Below are positions 57,818 through 64,000 of a stretch of 64,000 nt of DNA, one piece after another. Below the pieces are notes generated by a model that saw only the letters and a list, made by a program, of their open reading frames with translations, made no database searches and was not told where the DNA came from. Where the stretch lies: assembly GCF_006175945.1 (NCBI RefSeq), contig NZ_VAJL01000001.1, forward strand, positions 4,473,001 to 4,537,000, in the 5' to 3' direction. The translations under genes were made by a program, and so were the position numbers. This DNA comes from Chryseobacterium mulctrae (GTDB lineage: Bacteria; Bacteroidota; Bacteroidia; Flavobacteriales; Weeksellaceae). Position 1 is the first letter of the stretch, and every line of letters starts with the position of its first letter.

Positions 57818-58864
57818 ATGATTACTTTATTAGACGAAAATTTTTCGCAACTTAATCAATTTTTGACCGAAAAATCATTCAGCAAAATTTTTATTTTGGT
57901 GGATGAAAATACCCATGAATATTGTCTTCCTGTATTATTAGGGAATTTAGAAACCGATATTTCTTTTGAAATTCTGGAGATTGAAGCGGGTGAAGAAATG
58001 AAAAATATTCAGACTGCCAATCAACTTTGGGAAATTCTTACAGAAATGCAGGCCGACCGAAAAGCTTTGATAATCAATCTTGGTGGTGGTGTAATTACCG
58101 ATATGGGAGGTTTTGTAGCATCTACTTATAAAAGAGGAATTCAGTTTATCAATATTCCGACAACACTTCTTTCAATGTGTGACGCATCTATCGGTGGTAA
58201 AACAGGAATTGATCTGATGCATTATAAAAATATGGTGGGAACATTTTCTTTTCCTGAACAAATATATGCTTACACGCGATTTTTAGATACACTTCCTGCA
58301 AAAGAACTGAAAAGCGGATTTGCCGAAATGCTGAAACACGGATTAATTGCTGATAAAAAACACTGGGAAGCTTTGATTAAGCTGCAACATCTTGATCCGA
58401 CAGGAATTGAACCGCTGATTCCACAGTCAATGGAAATTAAGCAGGAAGTTGTAAATGCAGATTTTCATGAGAAAAATGTGAGAAAAACTTTGAACTTCGG
58501 TCACACGATTGGTCATGCTATCGAAAGTTTATGTCTTCAGAGCGAAAATCCTATTCTTCACGGTGAAGCAGTTGCATTGGGGATGATTTGCGAAAGCCAT
58601 CTTTCTTATCTTGAAGGTTTAATTTCTAAAGAAGATTCAGACTTGATTATAGAAAATATTCAGAGATATTTCTCTTTTATTGATTTGGGTGACTTTAAAG
58701 ATGAAGATATTTTCAACTTATTATTGAATGATAAGAAAAATACAGATGCAAAAATCAATTTTTCTTTGCTTTCAGGAATTGGTTCTTGTATTTATGATCA
58801 CGAATGTAGCACTGAAAATATTCAAAAATCAATCAATTATTACAAAAAACTAAGTGAATTTTAA
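57818..58864 (+). CDS. aroB: 3-dehydroquinate synthase
   Basis: 348 residues, usual length. NAD-binding LGGGVITDMGGFVASTYKRGI, catalytic-site TTLLSMCDASIGGKTGIDL, zinc ligands in HGLIADKKHWE, LNFGHTIGHAIES and LHGEAVALGM. Second step of the shikimate pathway, from DAHP to 3-dehydroquinate. Monocistronic: it has its own -7 box and a terminator downstream. Confidence 0.96.
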   Translation: MITLLDENFSQLNQFLTEKSFSKIFILVDENTHEYCLPVLLGNLETDISFEILEIEAGEEMKNIQTANQLWEILTEMQADRKALIINLGGGVITDMGGFVASTYKRGIQFINIPTTLLSMCDASIGGKTGIDLMHYKNMVGTFSFPEQIYAYTRFLDTLPAKELKSGFAEMLKHGLIADKKHWEALIKLQHLDPTGIEPLIPQSMEIKQEVVNADFHEKNVRKTLNFGHTIGHAIESLCLQSENPILHGEAVALGMICESHLSYLEGLISKEDSDLIIENIQRYFSFIDLGDFKDEDIFNLLLNDKKNTDAKINFSLLSGIGSCIYDHECSTENIQKSINYYKKLSEF

Positions 58865-58964
58865 GTTTTAAACTAAATTTTTAGATTTAAATTCAAATAA
58901 TTATTATTTATAGCATATAAATTAGTTGAAATTTAATTACCTAATATTCATACTGTTATGATAT

Positions 58965-58995
58965 AAACCATTTACTATTGTGAATGGTTTTTTTA
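58965..58995. terminator. Intrinsic terminator after aroB
   Basis: AAACCATTTAC and a GTGAATGGTTT arm pair around CTATT and run into TTTTATG. Confidence 0.75.
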
Positions 58996-59113
58996 TGTTT
59001 TTAGTTTTCTATGAGTTTTGGCAAACAATTTGAAAGATACGTCTCGTCAAACTGAAAAAGTTTGGTAGTAAAATTTAAAATTAGAATTAGTAAAATATTA
59101 AAAAATTTAAGTT

Positions 59114-59758
59114 ATGAAAAAGTTAATTTTAGGAATCGCAGTTTTGTCAACATCTTTGGCATTTGCTCAGACGACAACCACTACAACTAAAACGACATCG
59201 TCTTCAGATGTAAGATTTGGTATCAAAGGAGGAATGAACGTTTCTTCATTATCAAAAGACGGATCATTAGATGACCAAAAATCAAAAATCGGATTTAATG
59301 CAGGTGTATTTGCAACAATTCCGGTAGCAGAATCTTTCAGCATTCAACCAGAGGTTTTATATACTCAATACGGAAGTAAAGCAGATTATACTTTATTAGG
59401 AACTAAATATTCTTCATCAACACATTTAGATTATGTTGCTGTACCGGTAATGTTCCAGTATAGTTTTGTACCAAACTTCTATGTAGAAGCAGGTCCGGAA
59501 TTTGGATTGATGGTAAGCGCAAAAAATAAAGTTAAAAACGAATCTAACGGTGCTTCATCAACAACAGATAACTATAAAGATGATTTAAATTCATTCAACT
59601 TAGGTATTGGTCTTGGTGCAGGTTATTATTTCACAGATAACATTGGTATTACTGCAAGATATGTTGCTGGTGTAACTGATGTTGCTAAAGACAGACCAAA
59701 TGGTTCTGATGCTGTAAGAAACAATACTTTCCAAGTAGGTTTAGCTTATAAATTCTAA
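59114..59758 (+). CDS. Outer-membrane beta-barrel protein (PorT-like porin family)
   Basis: 214 residues with a signal peptide (SLAFAQ, about residue 19), then a Thr-rich stretch and eight amphipathic strands: DVRFGIKGGMNVSSLS, FSIQPEVLYTQYGSKAD, LDYVAVPVMFQYSF, FYVEAGPEFGLMVSA, LNLGIGLGAGYYF-like, and the terminal VGLAYKF with a C-terminal Phe, the outer-membrane insertion signal. PorT-like barrels of this kind are abundant in Flavobacteriia; role unknown. Confidence 0.88.
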   Translation: MKKLILGIAVLSTSLAFAQTTTTTTKTTSSSDVRFGIKGGMNVSSLSKDGSLDDQKSKIGFNAGVFATIPVAESFSIQPEVLYTQYGSKADYTLLGTKYSSSTHLDYVAVPVMFQYSFVPNFYVEAGPEFGLMVSAKNKVKNESNGASSTTDNYKDDLNSFNLGIGLGAGYYFTDNIGITARYVAGVTDVAKDRPNGSDAVRNNTFQVGLAYKF

Positions 59759-59783
59759 GAAAAGAAAATCTTATTTCAATAAT

Positions 59784-59818
59784 AAAGGTCAGACTTAATT
59801 TTAAGTCTGACCTTTTTA
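59784..59818. terminator. Bidirectional terminator between the barrel gene and purF
   Basis: AAAGGTCAGACTTAA pairs with TTAAGTCTGACCTTT around a 2-nt TT centre, with T and A runs outside. Confidence 0.85.
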
Positions 59819-59834
59819 TATTTAGAAATTAATC

Positions 59835-61334
59835 TTAATTAAATAATTCTATTTCTTCTCCTTTTGCTACCGGATATTCTTCTGTGAAGCATCCGAAACA
59901 GTGATTAGAAGAACCTAAAATTTCTTTTAAATTATCAGTACTCAAAAACTCAAGAGAATCTACTCCCAAATAATTTCTAAGTTCTTCTGTCGTCATATTT
60001 GCAGAAATCAAATCGTCTTTTGAAGGGGTATCAATTCCAAGATAACAAGGTGCAATAATCGGTGGAGAAACACTTCTGAAGTGAATTTCCTTTACGCCTG
60101 CTTCTTTTAAAATTTTAACCAATCTTTTAGAAGTTGTTCCACGAACGATAGAATCGTCGATGATAACCACTCTTTTGTCTTTGATCTCAGAAATAATAGG
60201 ATTTAGTTTCAGATTAACGATTCTTTCTCTCATTTCCTGAGTTGGAACGATGAAACTTCTTCCGATGTATCTGTTTTTAATCAAAACCGGACGGAAAGGG
60301 ATTCCCGAAGCTTTAGAAAAACCAATTGCAGCAGGAACTCCAGAATCAGGAACTCCAATTACAATATCAGCTTCTACAGGAGCCTGTTCCCAGATTTTTT
60401 CACCAGATTTTTCTCTGATTTCGTAAACGTTGATGTTTTCTAAAGTAGAATCGGGTCTTGCAAAATAAATATATTCAAACGAACAGATTCTTTGCTTCGC
60501 TTTTGCTTCATCCACCATAATTGAGTGAAGTTTTCCAGGCTCGTTTTCATTTGTATAAATGATTTCACCAGGTAAAATATCACGAACATATTGAGCGCCT
60601 ACAGCATCTAAAGCTACAGATTCAGAAGCGACAACGTAAGAATTTTCGTTGATAGCTCCCAAAACCAAAGGTCTGATTCCGTTGAAATCTCTGAATGCAA
60701 AGAATTTATTTCTCGTCATTCCCACTACCGAATAAGCTCCTTCAATTTTCTCCATAGTTGCTTTGATAGCACCACGAAGTCCAAGGTCAAGATTTTTTTG
60801 AATTAATCTTAAGATAACCTCAGAATCTGAAGTCGCTCTGAAAACTACACCTTCAGCTTCCAGTTCATGCTTTAGTTCTTTCGCATTGGTTAAGTTACCG
60901 TTGTGAGCGATAGAAAGTATAATCTGGTCATATTCGTTTTTGGCAAAAAATGGCTGGAAATTATATTTCTTTTTATCTCCTGCAGTCGTATAACGGGTGT
61001 GTCCGATTGCAGAATTTCCCATAAAAGTCTCAGGATTTTGAATCTCTTTATAAACATCCAAAACCAAACCTTCATCTTTCATATTGGTGATTTTTCCGTC
61101 TTTAAGAACAGAAATACCACAAGCTTCCTGACCTCTGTGCTGAAGCGCAAAAAGCCCGAACTGTGAAAGAGAAAATGTATCCAAATCATTATCAGAATAC
61201 ATTCCAAAGATCCCGCACTCCTCGTTTGGAGCATCCAGTCTTTCTTCTTCCTGCGTTCTGAAGAGATTTCTTCCGTAGGTTTGAGTTTCAAACTGTTTTA
61301 AATATTCACTTTTATGAATGTCTAAACTTTTCAT
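59835..61334 (-). CDS. purF: Amidophosphoribosyltransferase
   Basis: 499 residues. First step of purine synthesis, from PRPP and glutamine. The glutaminase nucleophile is Cys40 (NEECGIFGMYSD), so a propeptide of 39 residues must be removed, much longer than the 11 of Bacillus. PRPP site VVIIDDSIVRGTTS is intact. Four Cys positions of the Fe-S type are present: RICSFEYIYF, IAPCYLGID, and the NHCFGC pair. Follows a four-helix-bundle gene that separates it from purC. Confidence 0.95.
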   Translation of the reverse strand: MKSLDIHKSEYLKQFETQTYGRNLFRTQEEERLDAPNEECGIFGMYSDNDLDTFSLSQFGLFALQHRGQEACGISVLKDGKITNMKDEGLVLDVYKEIQNPETFMGNSAIGHTRYTTAGDKKKYNFQPFFAKNEYDQIILSIAHNGNLTNAKELKHELEAEGVVFRATSDSEVILRLIQKNLDLGLRGAIKATMEKIEGAYSVVGMTRNKFFAFRDFNGIRPLVLGAINENSYVVASESVALDAVGAQYVRDILPGEIIYTNENEPGKLHSIMVDEAKAKQRICSFEYIYFARPDSTLENINVYEIREKSGEKIWEQAPVEADIVIGVPDSGVPAAIGFSKASGIPFRPVLIKNRYIGRSFIVPTQEMRERIVNLKLNPIISEIKDKRVVIIDDSIVRGTTSKRLVKILKEAGVKEIHFRSVSPPIIAPCYLGIDTPSKDDLISANMTTEELRNYLGVDSLEFLSTDNLKEILGSSNHCFGCFTEEYPVAKGEEIELFN

Positions 61335-61350
61335 TTCTATTTTTTCTAAA

Positions 61351-61385
61351 TTAGAAGTTAGATATTAGATGTTAGAAATTAGTCT
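61351..61385. repeat. Heptad repeat array, left arm of four-helix-bundle cassette B
   Basis: Five 7-mers in series: TTAGAAG, TTAGATA, TTAGATG, TTAGAAA, TTAGTCT. The 19-mer TTAGAAGTTAGATATTAGA (61351-61369) is repeated perfectly in inverse at 61766-61784. Confidence 0.8.
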
Positions 61386-61398
61386 AAGTTAACTTCAA

Positions 61399-61758
61399 TT
61401 ATAATTTTAAACTTGTCTTCAATGAATAAATCATTTTCTGTATCTCAGCTAAAAGTTCTTTTAGAGGAACTATTTTAGTTTCGGAAATAAAATTTAAATC
61501 TATTAATAATTGTAATTGAGTTTGTAATTCGTAAGTAGAACCAAACGCAATTCCAAGAAATTGATAAAATTCGTTCTTATTATTTCTTCCTGCTCCTTCT
61601 GCAATATTGGAAGGTATTGAAACTGCACATCTTCTGATTTGAGAAAGTAAGCCAAACCTTTCTTCATTTGGCAATTCAGCAGTAACCAAATAAACCTCTT
61701 TTACTAAAGCCATTGATTTACTCCAAACTTTCAAATCTTCAATTCGGTGCGATTTCAT
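61399..61758 (-). CDS. Four-helix-bundle protein (S23 family), copy B
   Basis: 119 residues (MKSHRIEDLKVWSKSMALVKEVYLVT, FGLLSQIRRCAVSIPSNIAEGAGRNNKNEF), typical of the family and closer to the consensus IEGFGR/NIAEG form than copy A at 6663. It sits between purC and purF and is embraced by inverted heptad arrays that touch its start codon (61759) and come within 13 bp of its stop codon. The four-helix gene plus arrays measures about 440 bp. Function unknown; no rRNA or retroelement adjacent. Confidence 0.88.
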   Translation of the reverse strand: MKSHRIEDLKVWSKSMALVKEVYLVTAELPNEERFGLLSQIRRCAVSIPSNIAEGAGRNNKNEFYQFLGIAFGSTYELQTQLQLLIDLNFISETKIVPLKELLAEIQKMIYSLKTSLKL

Positions 61759-61790
61759 ACTAAATTCTAATATCTAACTTCTAACTTCTC
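61759..61790. repeat. Heptad repeat array, right arm of cassette B
   Basis: On the minus strand it reads GAGAAG, TTAGAAG, TTAGATA, TTAGAAT, TTAGT: the inverse of the left arm, with 19 bases identical in a row. Confidence 0.8.
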
Positions 61791-61795
61791 AAATT

Positions 61796-62518
61796 TTACT
61801 TATTAAGTAAAGTTTTCAATCTGTTATAGATCTCAACATAAGCTTCAGTAACTTCACCAAGATCTCTTCTGAATCTGTCTTTGTCTAACTTCTTCATCGT
61901 GTCTTTATCCCAAAGTCTGCAAGTATCAGGAGAAATTTCGTCAGCAAGAATGATTTCGCCGTCTGAAGTTTTTCCTAATTCGATTTTGAAATCTACCAAG
62001 ATGATATTCATTTTATCGAAAAGATCGATTAGAATTTCGTTGATGTCTGAAGTTAATTCATACATCTCGTCTAGCTCTTCATACGTTGCAGCTCCTAAGA
62101 AAACAGCGTGGTGATCGTTGATAAGCGGATCCCCCAATTCGTCTTTTTTGTAGCAGATATCGAAGATGGTAACCGGAGATTTAATTCCTTCCTCAACTCC
62201 TAATCTCTGAGCCATGCTTCCTGCAGAATAGTTTCTTACGACCATTTCCAAAGGAATAATTGATACTTTCTTTACCAATTGCTCTCTTTCGTCTAGTTGT
62301 TTGATGAAATGAGTTTTAATTCCTTTTTCATTTAAATATTCAAAAATAAGAGTGGTGATGGCGTTATTCATTTCACCTTTCAAATCTACAGATCCTCTTT
62401 TTTGAGCGTTAAATGCAGTTGCATCGTCTTTGAAACGTACTACAACTTCGTCAGGATTTTCGGTTGCAAATACTTGTTTTGCTTTCCCTTCATACAGCAT
62501 TTCTAGCTTTTGACTCAT
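61796..62518 (-). CDS. purC: Phosphoribosylaminoimidazole-succinocarboxamide synthase
   Basis: 240 residues from the ATG at 62518 ([17 protein letters not shown]), the standard SAICAR-synthase start; the open frame back to 62566 is a hairpin region. Motifs: [74 protein letters not shown]. It joins aspartate to CAIR in purine synthesis. Gene order purC - four-helix gene - purF. Confidence 0.96.
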   Translation of the reverse strand: MSQKLEMLYEGKAKQVFATENPDEVVVRFKDDATAFNAQKRGSVDLKGEMNNAITTLIFEYLNEKGIKTHFIKQLDEREQLVKKVSIIPLEMVVRNYSAGSMAQRLGVEEGIKSPVTIFDICYKKDELGDPLINDHHAVFLGAATYEELDEMYELTSDINEILIDLFDKMNIILVDFKIELGKTSDGEIILADEISPDTCRLWDKDTMKKLDKDRFRRDLGEVTEAYVEIYNRLKTLLNK

Positions 62519-62540
62519 AATTTTTACTTTTTTTACTTTA

Positions 62541-62564
62541 GAAAACCTTGAATCAAAGGTTTTC
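62541..62564. other. Hairpin between the DUF3307 and purC genes
   Basis: GAAAACCTT and AAGGTTTTC are perfect 9-bp arms around GAATCA. It lies 22 bp upstream of the purC start on the minus strand. No T run follows in the purC direction, so it is not a clear terminator; it may be a terminator for the DUF3307 transcript or a leader structure. Confidence 0.4.
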
Positions 62565-62589
62565 AATTATAGTTAGATTTATATACTTT

Positions 62590-63285
62590 TTACTTAATTA
62601 AAATTCCTGCTAAAACAGCGATTCCAAAACTTAATAATGTACCGATCAATACATATTCTGTCAGTTTTCTCTGTTTTGCCTGTGCGAGATCGCTGAATCT
62701 GAAAACAGATTTTGCCGCGATCATAAAGCCTACTCCTTCCCAATGGTTGACTACAATAAATGTGAAAACCAATAGTCGTTCTAAAATCCCGATATATTTT
62801 CCGGCACTCGATAAAGAATCGCTTTGTACGCTGTTTTCTTCTCCGGTTACGGGAGTCCATGATGATAATAATAATTTAATGAAAATTGAAGCAGGTGATG
62901 TTAAAAACAAAGCCGCCATTATCATTTTCAAAAAATCCTGATCTTTTAAAAATTCAAAATTAAATTCACTGAAATAAAGAGAAATTCCACCAATCACCGC
63001 TACATGAAGAGCCTGATCAATAAAAAACCATCTTTTTTTTGTCTGAATTTTTTGAAAACTCAGTTTACAGGCATCAATAATAAAATGAGAAATTCCCACT
63101 AAAACAGCAACCCACCAAAGTTTAAGATCCCAAAGGAAAATAAAGCTTAAAATAGTATGAATCAGAACATGAAAATATAAATATAAACTTTTCAGTTTAC
63201 GGTTCTCCTTATCTGCAACCCAAGAATTTGGCTGAAGAATAAAATCTCCAAGTAAATGTGCCAATATGAGTTGAATAAAAATCAT
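62590..63285 (-). CDS. DUF3307 membrane protein
   Basis: 231 residues with about six hydrophobic segments. N-terminal FIQLILAHLLGDFILQPNSWVADKE is the DUF3307 signature, with a conserved His and Asp (HLLGDF) in helix 1 and HFIIDACKL in helix 3. The function is unknown. It is coupled to SatD: the genes are 1 bp apart. This two-gene pair (SatD plus DUF3307) is recurrent in Bacteroidota. Confidence 0.88.
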   Translation of the reverse strand: MIFIQLILAHLLGDFILQPNSWVADKENRKLKSLYLYFHVLIHTILSFIFLWDLKLWWVAVLVGISHFIIDACKLSFQKIQTKKRWFFIDQALHVAVIGGISLYFSEFNFEFLKDQDFLKMIMAALFLTSPASIFIKLLLSSWTPVTGEENSVQSDSLSSAGKYIGILERLLVFTFIVVNHWEGVGFMIAAKSVFRFSDLAQAKQRKLTEYVLIGTLLSFGIAVLAGILIK

Positions 63286-63286
63286 C

Positions 63287-63892
63287 TTACAATTCTGAAA
63301 TTTTCTTTCTAAAATATTGATTGGTTTCTACGATAAGCTCGTAGTTTGCCCGTTTCAGTCTTTGGCTGATTGAGGATTGCGAAATGGTAAATTTTTTGGC
63401 AAGATCTTCTTGTGTATAATCTTGATTCATTATCATTTCGTGAATGATTTCGGCAGTTGCCATGGTCCAGTTATCAAAATCTTTGGATGCCCATTTTAAT
63501 AAAATATTGAGGTCGCGGTCTATAGAGTCGTTGGAAGTTTTGATAGAAACGGTATGACCATCACTCTTCAGATCATTTAACAACCTTCCTGAATTTACAT
63601 AAGCCGAACCGTTGGATTCTGTAATCTTTTCAGAAGAAAAGTTTTCCTCACCAATGCCGATTGCAATTCTTACGTCTAAATTTTCCTGACTTTTTATAAG
63701 AGATTTGATAGCTAAGAAATGCCAAAAGACATCGTCGATATTGCATTTAAACTGAAATTCGTCGCCTCTGTAGATTTCCCATGTTGCGGGAGCACTTCCC
63801 CACGTGTCGAGAAGATTTTTAAGCTTGGTAATCCAAACTTCTGTGTCTGCATGCTGCGAATTAATAATATCACCAGTGATGACCGCTATCAT
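63287..63892 (-). CDS. SatD family protein with C-terminal helix-turn-helix
   Basis: 201 residues. N-terminal part: MIAVITGDIINSQ with Asp8, then YRGDEFQFKC (RGDEFQ, 42-47), and a strand-rich region (VRIAIGIGEENFSS). C-terminal HTH of the sigma-70-region-4-like type at about 157-190 (TQEDLAKKFTISQSSISQRLKRANYE). SatD was named from Streptococcus mutans and has no settled activity. The TGD...GDEF pair resembles metal-site strands of cyclase or palm folds, which is an inference. The gene precedes DUF3307 by 1 bp; its ATG comes almost directly after its -7 box. Confidence 0.82.
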   Translation of the reverse strand: MIAVITGDIINSQHADTEVWITKLKNLLDTWGSAPATWEIYRGDEFQFKCNIDDVFWHFLAIKSLIKSQENLDVRIAIGIGEENFSSEKITESNGSAYVNSGRLLNDLKSDGHTVSIKTSNDSIDRDLNILLKWASKDFDNWTMATAEIIHEMIMNQDYTQEDLAKKFTISQSSISQRLKRANYELIVETNQYFRKKISEL

Positions 63893-63896
63893 TTTG

Positions 63897-63904
63897 CAAA
63901 TATA
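63897..63904 (-). promoter_or_regulatory. Promoter -7 box (TATATTTG) of SatD, near-leaderless
   Basis: Exact TAnnTTTG on the minus strand with only 4 bp (CAAA) before the ATG at 63892, so transcription should begin at or near the A of the start codon. Confidence 0.5.
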
Positions 63905-63913
63905 ATCATTATT

Positions 63914-63936
63914 ACTTATAAATAAAAAATATAAGT
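63914..63936. promoter_or_regulatory. Inverted repeat over the SatD promoter: candidate operator
   Basis: ACTTATA (63914-63920) and TATAAGT (63930-63936) are perfect 7-bp arms with a 9-bp centre, placed where the -33 region of SatD should be. GCTTATAAAT recurs further upstream near 63971. SatD's own HTH could bind here. Confidence 0.45.
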
Positions 63937-64000
63937 CAATTTGATTATAAATCTCAAATATTAGCTTTTTTGCTTATAAATTTTATCAACAAAAAACTTC

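Overview
The window is a 64 kb piece of an AT-rich chromosome from a Bacteroidota, class Flavobacteriia, most like Chryseobacterium or a close relative (Weeksellaceae). This rests on a GLPGLI-family protein, DUF6261, DUF4199 and SatD/DUF3307 proteins, a bacillithiol-type redox set, menaquinone synthesis, many Met-Lys-Lys lipoproteins, and promoters of the TAnnTTTG (-7) type instead of TATAAT. No rRNA, tRNA, CRISPR array, prophage or transposase gene was seen. The genus is inferred, not proven.

Layout. 1-9.7 kb: a PH-domain membrane protein cut by the window edge, menA, an SRPBCC protein, a metallo-beta-lactamase-fold hydrolase, the SRP RNA gene (minus strand, absent from any ORF list), DUF4199, a GT2 glycosyltransferase, lipoproteins, a four-helix-bundle cassette and a phosphohexomutase. 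9.7-22 kb: aminotransferase, trypsin-like protease, a large VIT/VWA protein, kdsB, glutathione peroxidase, a frameshifted TPR gene, an Lrp/EamA divergent pair, a DtxR-type regulator and a threonine-aldolase-like enzyme. 22-27 kb: a minus-strand run DsbA/FrnE - nucleosidase - quinone oxidoreductase - short MutS-like ATPase - SMR exporter. 27-32 kb: serine hydrolase, M23 peptidase, LptA-like and GLPGLI proteins, SDR enzyme. 32-38 kb: DUF6261, a 49-residue Pro/Lys-rich ORF, an SRA-HNH modification-dependent nuclease, a FucP-type sugar transporter divergent from a Nudix/winged-helix regulator, and a CAT-like acetyltransferase. 38-41 kb: AraC regulator divergent from an aldo/keto reductase operon that ends in a Crp-rhodanese chimera. 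41-47.4 kb: the complete ligase-associated DNA-processing set (exonuclease, ATP-dependent ligase, Lhr-Core helicase, PdeM phosphoesterase). 47-54 kb: a cluster of Crp/Fnr regulators, one cut to its sensor half, with a bacillithiol-linked operon. 54-64 kb: DEAD-box helicase, pncA, RluB-type pseudouridine synthase, aroB, OmpA/PorT-like barrel, purC - four-helix bundle - purF, and a DUF3307/SatD pair.

Most notable: (1) two four-helix-bundle genes, 54 kb apart, each sit between inverted arrays of a 7-bp repeat (about RGAAGTT) in the same orientation relative to the gene, and one splits purC from purF, which suggests a minimal mobile cassette; (2) the SRA-HNH nuclease beside a tiny basic ORF; (3) an in-frame Crp/rhodanese fusion and a sensor-only Crp paralogue; (4) SatD, whose -7 box lies four bases from the ATG, with a dyad over its promoter and a GDEF-like motif; (5) several families of dispersed palindromic repeats in the gaps of the DNA-processing gene set.
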